Source: Aquabacter cavernae (GTDB lineage: Bacteria; Pseudomonadota; Alphaproteobacteria; Rhizobiales; Xanthobacteraceae). Taken from it: 64,000 nucleotides of DNA. Both the position numbers and the translations under genes were made by a program. The notes beneath the pieces are model-generated. The model saw only the letters and a program-made list of their open reading frames with translations, had not been told where the DNA came from and made no database searches. The stretch lies in assembly GCF_003993795.1 (NCBI RefSeq), contig NZ_RWKV01000009.1:49276-113275 (forward strand), in the 5' to 3' direction. Positions 1-8,809 of this stretch are shown here, one piece after another (the stretch's first letter is position 1; the number at the start of each line of letters is the position of its first letter).

Positions 1-1005
1 GTGTGCGTGCTCGCCTCGGGCGACCCGTTCCTGCATGGGGTGGGGGCGACGCTTGCCCGCCATGTCACCGCCGAAGAAATGCGCGTCGTGCCCGCGCCCT
101 CCGCCTTCAGCCTCGCCGCCGCCCGCCTCGGCTGGCCGCTGCAGGAGACCGTCTGCGTCTCCCTTCACGGGCGGGAAATCGCGCGCATCCGGCCCCATCT
201 TCATCCCGGCGCGCGCATCCTGGCGCTGACATCGGACGCGGACGGGCCTGCCGCCCTGGCGGCGCTCCTGCGCGACCTGGGCTTCGGCGCCTCTCGTCTC
301 AGCGTGCTGGAAGCTTTGGGCGGACCGCGCGAGCGGGTGCGCGCGGCAACGGCGGACGGGTTCGCGCTGGGCGGGATCGCGCCCCTCAATCTCGTCGCCC
401 TGGAGGTGCACGGGGCCGGCCGCGTGCTGCATCTCGGGCGCGGCCTGCCGGACGACCTGTTCGAGCATGACGGGCAGATCACCAAGCGCGAGATCCGCGC
501 CATGACCCTTTCCGCGCTGGCTCCGCGACGGGGCGAGCGTCTGTGGGATATCGGCGCGGGCGCGGGCTCCATCGCCATCGAATGGCTGCTGTGCGACCCG
601 TCCCTCTCGGCCGTGGCCATTGAGCAGGATGCAACGCGCGCCGCCCGCATCGCCCACAATGCCCTGGCGCTGGGCGTTCCCCAATTGCGCATCGTGGAAG
701 GCATCGCGCCCTCCGCCCTCTCCGGCCTGCCCCCGCCCGATGCCGTCTTCATCGGCGGCGGCGCCAGCGAGCCGGGCGTTCTCGATGCGGCGCTGGAGGC
801 GCTCAAGTCCGGCGGGCGGATCGTGGCCAATGGCGTGACGCTGGAGACCGAAGCCCTGCTTCTCGCCCATCATGCCCGGCTCGGCGGGGATCTGGTGCGC
901 GTCTCCCTCGCCCGCGCCGCGCCGGTGAAGGGCATGACGGGCTGGCGCCCGGCCATGCCGGTGACCCAATGGGTGTGGGAGAAGCCGTCGGAGGATGCCC
1001 CATGA
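1..1005 (+). CDS. cobL: Precorrin-6B C5,15-methyltransferase (decarboxylating), 5'-truncated by the window edge
   Basis: Bifunctional corrin-ring enzyme that methylates C5 and C15 and removes the acetate carboxyl at C12 in cobalamin synthesis. The visible 334 residues hold most of the CbiE-like tetrapyrrole methylase half. The CbiT-like half starts near residue 155 and contains the SAM-binding segment [14 protein letters not shown] and a GGGASE loop. CobL is normally a little over 400 residues and the frame is open at base 1, so the true start lies upstream and the first GTG here is internal. The stop overlaps the cobE start as ATGA, typical of translational coupling. Neighbours cobE and cobM confirm the pathway. 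Confidence 0.93.
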   Translation: MCVLASGDPFLHGVGATLARHVTAEEMRVVPAPSAFSLAAARLGWPLQETVCVSLHGREIARIRPHLHPGARILALTSDADGPAALAALLRDLGFGASRLSVLEALGGPRERVRAATADGFALGGIAPLNLVALEVHGAGRVLHLGRGLPDDLFEHDGQITKREIRAMTLSALAPRRGERLWDIGAGAGSIAIEWLLCDPSLSAVAIEQDATRAARIAHNALALGVPQLRIVEGIAPSALSGLPPPDAVFIGGGASEPGVLDAALEALKSGGRIVANGVTLETEALLLAHHARLGGDLVRVSLARAAPVKGMTGWRPAMPVTQWVWEKPSEDAP

Positions 1006-1385
1006 TCGTGGCGGGCGTCGGCAGCAAGCGCGGCGTCACGCGCGAGGAGGTCTGCGCCACCATCGACGCGGCGCTGGACCGCGCGGAGCTTTCCCGCACG
1101 GCGCTGGGCGCCATCGCCACACCGGCGGTGAAGGGCGGAGAGGCAGGCATCGCGGCGGCGGCGGCGGCGCTCGGGCTACCGCTCATCCTCGTGCCGCAAA
1201 GCCGCCTGGAGGCGGTGGCCGACCAGGCGCAGACCCGTTCGGAGCGGGTGATCGCGCTGCTGCATGTGCCGTCCGCCGCCGAGACCGCCGCATTGGCCGC
1301 GGCCGGGCCGTCCGCCCGCCTGCTGGGGCCGCGGCTGGCGCTGGGCCCGGTCACCTGCGCCCTCGCCCGGGGAGACACGCCATGA
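1002..1385 (+). CDS. cobE: CobE/CbiG C-terminal-type cobalamin biosynthesis protein
   Basis: A 127-residue protein matching the CobE / CbiG C-terminal domain: N-terminal [12 protein letters not shown], followed by an Ala-rich helix region and the [10 protein letters not shown] segment. In the aerobic pathway CobE is required for cobalamin formation but has no settled catalytic role; it is thought to bind or channel corrinoid intermediates. The start overlaps the cobL stop by four bases, and the stop (TGA) overlaps the cobM ATG in the same way, so cobL-cobE-cobM look like one translationally coupled operon. A longer frame from 969 lies inside cobL and has no ribosome-binding site of its own, so it was not used. 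Confidence 0.88.
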   Translation: MIVAGVGSKRGVTREEVCATIDAALDRAELSRTALGAIATPAVKGGEAGIAAAAAALGLPLILVPQSRLEAVADQAQTRSERVIALLHVPSAAETAALAAAGPSARLLGPRLALGPVTCALARGDTP

Positions 1386-2152
1386 CCGTTCATTTCATCG
1401 GCGCCGGCCCCGGCGCGCCGGATCTCATCACCCTGCGCGGCCGCGACCTGCTGGCACGCTGCCCGGTCTGCCTCTATGCGGGCGCCACCGTGGCGCCCGA
1501 ACTGCTGGCCCATTGCCCGCCCGGCGCGCGGCTGGTGGACACCGCGCCCTTGGATCTCGACCGCATCGAGGCGGAATTCCTCGATGCCCATGCCAAGGGC
1601 CTCGACGTGGCCCGCCTGCATTCGGGCGACCTCTCCCTCTACAGCGCGCTCGCCGAGCAGGTGCGGCGCCTGGAGCGCCATGCCATCCCCTATACGCTGA
1701 CGCCGGGCGTGCCCGCCTTCGCGGCGGCGGCGGCCGTTCTGGGCCAGGAACTCACCGTGCCGGAAGTGGCCCAGAGCCTCGTCCTCACGCGCATATCAGG
1801 GCGCGCCTCCGCCATGCCGCCCCGCGAGACCCTGCCCGCCTTCGCGGCCACGGGCGCCACGCTGGCCATCCATCTGGCTGTTCATGCGCTGGACCGGGTG
1901 GTGGCGGAACTGCTGCCCTTTTACGGGCCGGACTGCCCGGTGGCCGTGGTCTCCAGGGCCACATGGCCGGACGAGCGGATCGTGCGCGGCACGCTCAGCG
2001 ACATCGCCGCGCGGCTTGAAAACGATCCCCTGGCGCGCATGGCCCTCATCCTCGTGGGCCCGGCGCTGGGCGCACGGGATTTCCGGGAGAGCGCCCTCTA
2101 CGACACGGACTATGTGCGCCGCTTCCGCAGCGGTGGGCCGCAGGCCGATTAG
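1382..2152 (+). CDS. cobM: Precorrin-4 C11-methyltransferase
   Basis: SAM-dependent methyltransferase that adds a methyl at C11 of precorrin-4 (CobM/CbiF). The 256-residue length fits the family. Seen in sequence: the N-terminal [20 protein letters not shown] glycine motif of tetrapyrrole methylases, the [11 protein letters not shown] loop and the [22 protein letters not shown] segment typical of this subgroup. The start is fixed by the ATGA overlap with cobE. It runs convergently into cbiD, the two reading frames overlapping by four bases at their stops. Confidence 0.95.
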   Translation: MTVHFIGAGPGAPDLITLRGRDLLARCPVCLYAGATVAPELLAHCPPGARLVDTAPLDLDRIEAEFLDAHAKGLDVARLHSGDLSLYSALAEQVRRLERHAIPYTLTPGVPAFAAAAAVLGQELTVPEVAQSLVLTRISGRASAMPPRETLPAFAATGATLAIHLAVHALDRVVAELLPFYGPDCPVAVVSRATWPDERIVRGTLSDIAARLENDPLARMALILVGPALGARDFRESALYDTDYVRRFRSGGPQAD

Positions 2153-3264
2153 GCCGGCGCGAAGGGCGCGCGGCCCATGAGGGTGCCGTCCCGGTCGAAC
2201 ACCACCACCTCCAGGGCGATGCCGCGCCCAGCCACCACCTGCGCCGCCGCCTCCCAGGCGCGGGCCGCCACCACGTCGCCCAGCGGCAGGCCCGCCTCGC
2301 CGGCGAGGAGGAAGGCATGGGCCACATTGTTCGCGCCCGCGATGGCCTGCCCCAGCGCCTCCGATGCTCCCGCCTCCCGCGCAAGGTGCGCCAAGGCGTC
2401 GAGATCCGCGCTGCCGCGTTTGGAGTGGAGATCCAGGCGCCCCTGGGCGAGCTTGGTCATCTTGGCCACCCCGCCCGCCACGCTCACGCGCGCCACGGGA
2501 TGGGCGGCGAGATATTTCAGCATCCCGCCCACGAAGTCGCCCATGTCGATGAGCGACACCTCGGACAGGTCATGCAGCTTCTGCACCGCCGCCTCGGAGG
2601 CCGAGCCCGTGGCCCCCGCCACATGGTCGAGCCCCATGGCGCGGGCCACGTCGATGCCGCGATGGATGGAGTGGATCCAGGCCGCGCAGGAAAAGGGAAT
2701 GACGATGCCCGTGGTGCCCAGCACCGACAGGCCGCCCAGAATGCCCAAGCGCGGATTGAGGGTCTTCAGGGCCAGGGCCGCGCCATCCTCGATGCTGATC
2801 TCCACCTCGGCATCGGCGGAAACGCCCGCTTGCGCCGCCACTTCGCCGATGGCCTGCGCGATCATCCGGCGCGGCACGGGATTGATGGCGGGCTCGCCGG
2901 GGGGAAAAGGCAGACCGGGGCGTGTGATGGTGCCCACCCCCGGCCCCGCGCGGAAGGTCACGCCGCCCCCCGGCGCGCCCCGGCACACCTGGGCGCGCAC
3001 CAGGGCGCCGTGGGTCACGTCCGGATCATCCCCCGCATCCTTCACGATGCCCGCATAGGCGCCGCCCCCCTCCATCCCGCTGACGGCCAGCGCGAAGGCG
3101 GGCCGCGCGCCGCCGGGAAGCGTCACCTCCACGGGATCGGGAAACGCGCCCGTCACCAGCGCCGCGAAGGCGGCCTTGGCCGCGCCGGTCGCGCAGGTGC
3201 CCGTGGTCCAGCCGCGTCGCAGCGGGCGGTCCGGCGGGGGGGCCATGGCATCGAGATCGCTCAT
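2149..3264 (-). CDS. cbiD: Cobalt-precorrin-5B C1-methyltransferase
   Basis: 371-residue CbiD-family protein. It begins [17 protein letters not shown], the hallmark N-terminal motif, and has an IIPFSCAAW segment and a C-terminal half with a [12 protein letters not shown] motif (GANNVAHAF). CbiD methylates C1 in the cobalt-early (anaerobic) route. The aerobic counterpart is CobF, which also removes the acyl group and is unrelated. Finding CbiD beside CobL, CobM and CobE suggests it substitutes for CobF here. It is convergent with cobM and divergent from cobB, with 77 bp between the starts. No B12 riboswitch is visible in that short gap. Confidence 0.92.
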   Translation of the reverse strand: MSDLDAMAPPPDRPLRRGWTTGTCATGAAKAAFAALVTGAFPDPVEVTLPGGARPAFALAVSGMEGGGAYAGIVKDAGDDPDVTHGALVRAQVCRGAPGGGVTFRAGPGVGTITRPGLPFPPGEPAINPVPRRMIAQAIGEVAAQAGVSADAEVEISIEDGAALALKTLNPRLGILGGLSVLGTTGIVIPFSCAAWIHSIHRGIDVARAMGLDHVAGATGSASEAAVQKLHDLSEVSLIDMGDFVGGMLKYLAAHPVARVSVAGGVAKMTKLAQGRLDLHSKRGSADLDALAHLAREAGASEALGQAIAGANNVAHAFLLAGEAGLPLGDVVAARAWEAAAQVVAGRGIALEVVVFDRDGTLMGRAPFAPA

Positions 3265-3341
3265 GCACCCCTTATAGCAGCCGTGCTCCCGCCCGCCGCC
3301 ATGGAAGGATCAGGCTCTAGGCGAATGGTACGCACGCGCGT

Positions 3342-4658
3342 ATGGACGAAGCCATGACCCGCGCTTTGATGATCGCCGCTCCCAGGTCCGGCTCCGGCAA
3401 GACCACCGTCACGCTCGGCCTGCTCTGTGCGCTGCGGCGACGGGGCATCGACGTGCGGGCGGCGAAGTCCGGGCCGGATTATATCGACCCCGCCTTCCAT
3501 GCCGCCGCCACCGGGCAGGCGGGCCTCAATCTCGACAGTTGGGCCATGCCGCCGGACCTCCTGGGCGCGCTTGCCGCGCAGGCAGCGCAAAGCGAAGTGC
3601 TGGTCGTGGAAGGCGCCATGGGCCTGTTCGACGGCGTGCCGGGCACCGCCGGCCGCTCCGGCGCGGGCGCGGACGTGGCGGCGCGCCTGAACCTTCCCGT
3701 CCTGCTGGTGCTGGATGTGTCGGGCCAGTCCCAGTCGGCCGCCGCCATCGCGCGCGGCTTCATGGCGCATGACCCGCAGGTGCGCATTGCGGGCGTGATC
3801 CTCAACCGGCTGGGCAGCGCGCGTCACGAGCGGCTGATCCGCGAGGCCATGGCGCCCCTCGGCCTGCCGGTGGTGGGCGCCATCCCGCGATCCGAGGCGC
3901 TGGTTCTGCCGGAGCGCCATCTCGGCCTCGTGCAGGCGGACGAGCATGGCGACCTGCCCGCGCGCCTCGCGGCCCTGGCGGATATGGCGGAGCGCCATCT
4001 GGACCTCGACACCATCCTGGCGCTGGCCTCGGAGACCACCGCGCCGTCCGCTCCCGCACGCCACCTGCCGCCGCCCGGCCAGAGGATCGCGCTCGCCCGC
4101 GATGCCGCCTTCTCGTTTCTCTACGGCCATCTTCTCGCGGCCTGGCGGGAGGCCGGGGCGGAAATGGTCCCCTTCTCGCCGCTCGCCGACGAAGGCCCGG
4201 ACGAGAGCTGCGACGCCTGCTGGCTACCCGGCGGCTATCCCGAGCTTCACGCGGGCACGCTCGCGGCGGCGGGCCGCTTCAAGACGCAACTCGCGCATTT
4301 CGCCCAGACCCGTCCGGTCCACGGGGAGTGCGGGGGCTATATGGCGCTCGGCGCCGCATTGGTGGATGCGGCGGGCACCGCCCATGCCATGGCCGGGTTG
4401 CTGGGCATCGAGACCAGCTTCGCCCGCCGCAAGATGACGCTGGGCTATCGCGAGGCGCACCTGCTGGCTCCCTGCCCGCTGGGGCCTGCGGGGACGCGGG
4501 TGCGGGGCCATGAATTCCACTATGCCACCATCACCGCGCGCGGGGACGACGCCCCCCTCGCGGACCTGTCGGACGCGCAGGGAACGCTGATCGGCGCGGA
4601 GGGTAGCCGGCGCGGCCATGTGACCGGCACCTTCTTCCACGCCATCGCCCCGGCCTGA
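3342..4658 (+). CDS. cobB: Cobyrinic/hydrogenobyrinic acid a,c-diamide synthase
   Basis: ATP- and glutamine-dependent amidotransferase that amidates the a and c acetate side chains of the corrin ring. 438 residues. The N-terminal DTBS-type ATPase domain has the P-loop APRSGSGKTT near residue 13 and the substrate segment AKSGPDYIDPAFH near residue 41. The C-terminal class I glutamine amidotransferase domain has PGGYPELHA and the nucleophile Cys in HGECGGYMALG. ATG at 3342 was chosen; an ATG four codons later (3354) is also possible. A palindromic repeat starts six bases after the stop. Confidence 0.94.
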   Translation: MDEAMTRALMIAAPRSGSGKTTVTLGLLCALRRRGIDVRAAKSGPDYIDPAFHAAATGQAGLNLDSWAMPPDLLGALAAQAAQSEVLVVEGAMGLFDGVPGTAGRSGAGADVAARLNLPVLLVLDVSGQSQSAAAIARGFMAHDPQVRIAGVILNRLGSARHERLIREAMAPLGLPVVGAIPRSEALVLPERHLGLVQADEHGDLPARLAALADMAERHLDLDTILALASETTAPSAPARHLPPPGQRIALARDAAFSFLYGHLLAAWREAGAEMVPFSPLADEGPDESCDACWLPGGYPELHAGTLAAAGRFKTQLAHFAQTRPVHGECGGYMALGAALVDAAGTAHAMAGLLGIETSFARRKMTLGYREAHLLAPCPLGPAGTRVRGHEFHYATITARGDDAPLADLSDAQGTLIGAEGSRRGHVTGTFFHAIAPA

Positions 4659-4663
4659 CGAGC

Positions 4664-4761
4664 GCGTTTCCGAGCGAAGTGTGAAGCGGTTCGCGTGAAG
4701 GAAACGCGCAACAACAAAGAAAGTGAGCGTGTCAGCGTTTCCGTGAAAAGCTGACACGCTC
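4664..4761 (+). repeat. 98-bp double-hairpin intergenic repeat, family A copy 1
   Basis: The first half has arms GCGTTTCC and GGAAACGC around an inner GCGAA/TTCGC pair. The second half is a 12-bp perfect stem, GAGCGTGTCAGC against GCTGACACGCTC. An inverted copy of the same length lies at 25322-25419, nearly identical over the first 45 bases. It directly follows cobB and could act as its transcript end. Confidence 0.8.
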
Positions 4762-4895
4762 TGAACCCGCAGGCTCCGCCCGCGACGGATGCGCGGGACG
4801 CATGCCTGGACGAGCCGTTCTGGCGTATAGTCTTCGTGAGCCGAAAAGGCCGTGGGCGCAAAGCCCGGGAGGACAGCCGATAAGGAGGACAGGCC

Positions 4896-5117
4896 ATGCG
4901 TTGCCAGATGAAGGACGACGATTTCCGGCAAGCCATTCTCGATATTGTCGGCGCCAAGGACGGACAGGCCATCGTGATCCAGGTGGTGGGCGGCAGCACC
5001 ATAACCGGCTATGCGCCCTTGTCCGTGGGGCGCGATTATCTTCGGTGCCACGTCTCCGGGGGCGACAGCCACAAGGAGCAGATCGTCCCGTTTCACTCCA
5101 TCACCTGCGTCCGCTGA
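4896..5117 (+). CDS. Small protein of unknown function, possible Sm/SH3-like barrel
   Basis: 73 residues, preceded by a strong Shine-Dalgarno (TAAGGAGG, 8 bases before the ATG), which argues that it is real. I do not recognise the family. The N-terminal third looks helical (DDDFRQAILDIVGA). The rest alternates hydrophobic strands and glycines, AIVIQVVGGSTITGY, then DYLRCHV, ending EQIVPFHSITCVR. That pattern is compatible with a small five-stranded barrel of the Sm/SH3 type, but this is inference from pattern only. It stands alone, 234 bp after cobB and 192 bp before the dehydrogenase. Confidence 0.6.
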   Translation: MRCQMKDDDFRQAILDIVGAKDGQAIVIQVVGGSTITGYAPLSVGRDYLRCHVSGGDSHKEQIVPFHSITCVR

Positions 5118-5309
5118 CCCGAATCTCAAGGTCACGTCGCATCCATCCAATGGCTGATTTCGCCGTTTGAACCCTTGATCGAGCGCGTCGAACCCGCCAT
5201 CTGAAGCGTGGGCTTGCTGCCGGCTGATGCGGTGGCAGTCCGGCCCGGCGCACGTCACGTCGCGGCCGCCCGGCGAGAGAGCCGGCGCGGCCCTTTCGCG
5301 GAGGTTTTC

Positions 5310-6785
5310 ATGACCGTTCATTCCCCCATTCCCGGCGATGCCCCCCAGTTTCCCCTGATGCGCGAGACCATGCTCATCGGCGGCGCATGGGTGGATGCGG
5401 ACGGCGGCGGGACCCTGACCGTCGTGAACCCGGCCACCGGCGATCTGCTGGGCACCGTTCCCAATGGCGGCGGCGCGGAGACGCGGCGCGCCATCGAAGC
5501 CGCCGCCAAGGCCTTTCCCGCCTGGCGCGCCAAGACCGCCGGCGAGCGCTCCGCGCTGCTCCACAAGCTGGCGGACCTGATCCTCGCGAACCAGGATGAG
5601 CTGGGCCTCATCCTCACCACCGAGCAGGGCAAGCCCCTGCCCGAGGCGAAGGGCGAAGTCGGCGCCTCCGCCGCCTATGTGCGCTGGTTCGCGGAAGAAG
5701 CCCGCCGCATCTATGGCGACACCATCCCCTCCCCCTGGGCGGACCGCCGCATCCTCGTGACCAAGGAGCCGGTGGGCGTGGTGGCGGCCATCACCCCCTG
5801 GAACTTCCCCTCCTCCATGCTCTCGCGCAAAATCGGCGCGGCGCTGGCGGCGGGCTGCACCGTGGTGTGCAAGCCCTCCGAGCTGACCCCCTATTCGGGC
5901 CTCGCCTGGGGCGTGCTGGCGGAGATGGCGGGCATCCCGGCGGGCGTCATCAACATCGTCATGGGCGATGCCAAGTCCATCGGCGCGGAGATGACCTCCA
6001 ACCCGCTGGTGAAGAAGCTGACCTTCACCGGCTCCACCGCCGTGGGCAAGCTGCTCATGAAGCAGTGCGCCGACACGGTGAAGAAGGTTTCGTTCGAGCT
6101 GGGCGGCAACGCGCCCTTCCTGGTGTTCGACGATGCCGACCTCGACAAGGCCGTGGAAGGCGCCATCGCCTCCAAGTATCGCAATGCGGGCCAGACCTGC
6201 GTGTGCGCCAACCGCTTCTATGTGCAGGCGGGCATCTATGACGCCTTCGTGGAGAAGTTCGCCGCCGCCTCCAAGGCGCTGAAGGTGGGCAACGGCCTCG
6301 ACGAGGGCGTGGTGCAGGGCCCGCTCATCGAGGAGAAGGCCGTCGCCAAGGTGGAGCGCCTGCTGAAGGACGCCCTGGACAAGGGCGGCAAGGTGGTCAC
6401 GGGCGGGCATCGCCACGCGCTGGGCGGCACCTTCTTCGAGCCCACCGTCATCGCCGGGGCGACGCCGGACATGGAATTCTCCCGCGAGGAGATTTTCGGC
6501 CCCATGGCCCCGGTCTTCAAGTTCGAGACCGAGGAAGAGGCCATCCGCCTCGCCAACGCGACGGAATACGGCCTCGCCTGCTACTTCTTCACCAAGGATC
6601 TCGGCCGCGCCTTCCGGGTGTCCGAGGGGCTGGAATACGGCCAGGTGGGCGTCAATGCGGGCGTCATCACCACCGAGGTGGCCCCGTTCGGCGGCGTGAA
6701 GGAGAGCGGCTTCGGCAAGGAAGGCTCCAAGTACGGCTGCGACGATTATCTGATCAGCAAATATGTCTGCATCGGCGGCATCTGA
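5310..6785 (+). CDS. gabD: NAD(P)-dependent succinate-semialdehyde dehydrogenase
   Basis: 491-residue aldehyde dehydrogenase of the GabD group, which oxidises succinate semialdehyde to succinate in 4-aminobutyrate degradation. Seen in sequence: cofactor-binding TPWNFPSSM, Lys and Glu of CKPSEL, FTGSTAVGK (glycine motif), catalytic base Glu263 in FELGGNAP and nucleophile Cys297 in GQTCVCANR; the paired-cysteine GQTCVC form is usual in SSADHs. It ends with the FGGVKESGFGKEG segment. The frame is open upstream to 5208, but the ATG at 5310 follows a GGAGG and matches the family N-terminus. No GABA transaminase gene is adjacent. An intrinsic terminator follows at once. Confidence 0.92.
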   Translation: MTVHSPIPGDAPQFPLMRETMLIGGAWVDADGGGTLTVVNPATGDLLGTVPNGGGAETRRAIEAAAKAFPAWRAKTAGERSALLHKLADLILANQDELGLILTTEQGKPLPEAKGEVGASAAYVRWFAEEARRIYGDTIPSPWADRRILVTKEPVGVVAAITPWNFPSSMLSRKIGAALAAGCTVVCKPSELTPYSGLAWGVLAEMAGIPAGVINIVMGDAKSIGAEMTSNPLVKKLTFTGSTAVGKLLMKQCADTVKKVSFELGGNAPFLVFDDADLDKAVEGAIASKYRNAGQTCVCANRFYVQAGIYDAFVEKFAAASKALKVGNGLDEGVVQGPLIEEKAVAKVERLLKDALDKGGKVVTGGHRHALGGTFFEPTVIAGATPDMEFSREEIFGPMAPVFKFETEEEAIRLANATEYGLACYFFTKDLGRAFRVSEGLEYGQVGVNAGVITTEVAPFGGVKESGFGKEGSKYGCDDYLISKYVCIGGI

Positions 6786-6810
6786 CGCTGGCAGGCCCGT
6801 GTAGGATCGC

Positions 6811-6841
6811 ACCGGCCGGGGCCTATCCCGGCCGGTTTTTC
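6811..6841 (+). terminator. Rho-independent terminator after gabD
   Basis: GC-rich stem CCGGCCGGG / CCCGGCCGG with a GCCTAT loop, followed directly by TTTTTC. It lies 25 bp after the gabD stop. Confidence 0.9.
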
Positions 6842-6866
6842 TTTGCCTGCCTTTCGGGAGGTTCGG

Positions 6867-7805
6867 ATGGCGTTGCGCATCCCGTTGGCCCTCGCGGCCG
6901 TCCTTGTCGCGCTTCCCTGCATGGCCGCGCCCCTTGCCGCGCCCCTTGCCGTGGACCTGCGCAACGAGAGCGAGCCTGTCCTGTGCGCGGAGAAGGACAA
7001 TGTGGCCCTCTCCTTCTCATCCGCAGCCGTCCGGCGCTTTCGCATTGAGGCCGTCCATCCGGCCTATCTGGGCACGCTGGTGGCCGACCGCACCGCGCCG
7101 GACTGGACCCAGTGCGACATGAGCGGCGACCCGGCGGTGCCGGCGAAGCCGCGCACGGAGATTCTCTATTCCGATAAGCGTTTCCGCCTCGTGGGCTTCA
7201 CCTATGCCTCGTTCTGGCGAGCACCCATCGTGCCGGTGCGCGTGGCGGGCCGCAGCTTTGAGGGCCTGCACATGGTGCAGCTCTTCACCACCACGCCGCG
7301 CGGGCGCTATGAGGCGCTGGTCTTCTATCCGCCCGACGGTTATTGGCGCGCCCGCCCCTTGCCGCCCGCCCATCTGAAGGAGGCGGCCTACGGTTCGTCC
7401 TTCCTGGTCGGCCCGGTGGAGGTGGACGGGCGCCCTCTGGTGCGCCTGAAGGACGTGGCGTTCGATCCCGCCACCGCCACCTTCACCCTCGGCTTCGCGG
7501 CCGGCGGATCCGCCGCCATGCGCATCGCCACCCTGGATACGGAACGCCAATCCCTCGACATCACGCTGTCGGCGGCCGTTTCCGCCCGTCCCTTCGCGGC
7601 GCTGCGCTCCATGTATGTGACCGCCTTCAACAATGACGCGGCGGCAGCGGCCTGGAAGCCGCCGGAGGCGAAGGGCTGGCGCGAGGCGCCCATCATGGAT
7701 GTGCCCGGCGGCCCGGTGCTGGAACTGTGGGCCGGGCGCATCTCGCCCTCACGGCACAATACCAGCGCGCCGGACATGGTGTTCGGGCCGTTCGCGGGGG
7801 ACTGA
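6867..7805 (+). CDS. Secreted protein of unknown function
   Basis: 312 residues. The N-terminus MALRIPLALAAVLVALPCMAAP is a typical Sec signal peptide with likely cleavage after AMAA or APLA-type sites. The mature part has no motif I recognise: mixed beta-rich sequence, two cysteines within the first 80 residues (PVLCAEKDN and WTQCDM) that may pair, and no membrane segment. The ATG at 6867 follows GGGAGG and was preferred over an in-frame ATG at 6843. It runs towards the DUF4394 gene and shares a convergent hairpin with it. Confidence 0.75.
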   Translation: MALRIPLALAAVLVALPCMAAPLAAPLAVDLRNESEPVLCAEKDNVALSFSSAAVRRFRIEAVHPAYLGTLVADRTAPDWTQCDMSGDPAVPAKPRTEILYSDKRFRLVGFTYASFWRAPIVPVRVAGRSFEGLHMVQLFTTTPRGRYEALVFYPPDGYWRARPLPPAHLKEAAYGSSFLVGPVEVDGRPLVRLKDVAFDPATATFTLGFAAGGSAAMRIATLDTERQSLDITLSAAVSARPFAALRSMYVTAFNNDAAAAAWKPPEAKGWREAPIMDVPGGPVLELWAGRISPSRHNTSAPDMVFGPFAGD

Positions 7806-7814
7806 AAACATGAC

Positions 7815-7843
7815 GGCCCCCTTCCCGGCTTGGGAAGGGGGCC
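7815..7843. terminator. Convergent terminator-like hairpin
   Basis: A 12-bp perfect stem (GGCCCCCTTCCC / GGGAAGGGGGCC) with a 5-base loop between the stops of two convergent genes. It lacks a T-run, so its terminator role is inferred from position. Confidence 0.6.
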
Positions 7844-7859
7844 GCCCGAAAGCGATCGA

Positions 7860-8642
7860 TCACATGGCCTTAGCGGGCAGGATGGCGATATCGCGCACCG
7901 TGCCCGAGAGCCCGGCAATCTTGCCCGCCGCCGTGGCCGTGCCGGAGGTGAGGTCCACCTTGTAGAGCGTGTCGCCGGACATGAGCCAGGCGGCGTTGCC
8001 GCCACTGCCGTCCGAGACGATGTCGAAGGCGGCACCCTTGCCGCTCATGCCGAGCTTGCCCACGGTGTTCAGCACGCCGTCATTGGGCGGCGCCTGCTTC
8101 ACCAGCGTGCCGGAAGCGTCGATGTCGAACAAAGCGGTCTCCTTCGTGCCCTTCACCGAATTGGTGTAGGCGCCGGCGACGATGCTCGGCTTGGCTTCCT
8201 TCATGGTGTCCGTGCCGGAGAAGTTCAGGTTGCCGTCCCGGATCACCTTCCCGTCGTCCACATTGACCCGCAGGTTCGTGCCATCGGAGCCGATGAGGCG
8301 CAGGCGGTCCGCGACGGGATTGAAGTCCACGGTGGCAACCACGCCGGCGGGCAGCATGCTCTCCAGCTTCGCCTTTTGCGTGGCCTTGCCGGTGGCGGTA
8401 TCGATGGTCACGATGGACCCATCATCCACCACGGCATAGAGCATGCCGTCGGCGGGGCGCACGTCGATGCCGAGAATCTTGCCGGTGATGCCGGTGACCT
8501 TCCAGCTTTTCTCAGCCTTCTTGGCGGCGGCATCCACCATGACGATGGTGTCGTCGCCCGTCAGGGCGGCGACGGACTGTGCGTGCGCGGCGCCCAGCGC
8601 GACGGAGGACAGGAGGGCGGCGAGGACAGCGGACTTGATCAT
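7860..8642 (-). CDS. Secreted DUF4394 domain protein
   Basis: 260 residues. Signal peptide MIKSAVLAALLSSVALGAAHA is followed by a repetitive beta-propeller-like domain of the DUF4394 type: repeated blocks such as VDAAAKKAEKSWKVTGI, GIDVRPADGMLYAVVDDGSI, TVDFNPVADRLRLIGSDGTNLRVN and KVDLTSGTATAAGKI. Function of the family is unknown. The frame is open far upstream, but the ATG at 8642 has the signal peptide and a GGAGA at proper distance. It is divergent from the ECF sigma operon and carries a promoter-like element matching that of the sigma gene, so it is a probable target of that sigma factor. Confidence 0.88.
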   Translation of the reverse strand: MIKSAVLAALLSSVALGAAHAQSVAALTGDDTIVMVDAAAKKAEKSWKVTGITGKILGIDVRPADGMLYAVVDDGSIVTIDTATGKATQKAKLESMLPAGVVATVDFNPVADRLRLIGSDGTNLRVNVDDGKVIRDGNLNFSGTDTMKEAKPSIVAGAYTNSVKGTKETALFDIDASGTLVKQAPPNDGVLNTVGKLGMSGKGAAFDIVSDGSGGNAAWLMSGDTLYKVDLTSGTATAAGKIAGLSGTVRDIAILPAKAM

Positions 8643-8686
8643 GATCGGTCTCCATTTGCCTGCCGGCGCTGCGAGCCGGTCCCGAG

Positions 8687-8716
8687 GGCTACACGCCAGC
8701 TCGGCGTCCGGATGCA
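8687..8716 (-). promoter_or_regulatory. ECF-type promoter element for the DUF4394 gene
   Basis: Reading the minus strand: TGCATCCG, 11 bases, GGCGTGTAGCC. The copy facing the sigma gene has the same two blocks with the same spacing. It ends 48 bases before the DUF4394 start codon. Assignment as -35/-10 of the adjacent ECF factor is inference. Confidence 0.65.
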
Positions 8717-8757
8717 GCGGCACATGAAAAATAATTCCGCCACCTGCGCACGGTGCC

Positions 8758-8787
8758 TGCATCCGTGACGCGCCCCGGCGTGTAACC
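8758..8787 (+). promoter_or_regulatory. ECF-type promoter element for the sigma/anti-sigma operon
   Basis: TGCATCCG, 11 bases, GGCGTGTAACC, matching the divergent copy at 8687-8716 in 18 of 19 block bases and in spacing. It ends 22 bases before the sigma ATG. This suggests autoregulation. Confidence 0.65.
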
Positions 8788-8809
8788 TCCCTGGCCAGTG
8801 GGAGACCTG

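Noticed and set aside
3265..3341. Possible cobalamin riboswitch between cbiD and cobB
   Set aside because: The gap is only 77 bp, too short, and no B12-box-like sequence was seen.
6777..6803. Third possible copy of the ECF promoter (GGCATCTG-N11-CCCGTGTA)
   Set aside because: Spacing is right, but only 6 of 8 bases match in each block. It overlaps the gabD stop, and an intrinsic terminator stands between it and the next gene.
4224..6812. Long minus-strand open frame opposite gabD and the end of cobB
   Set aside because: Same GC-driven artefact; gabD on the other strand has all catalytic motifs.
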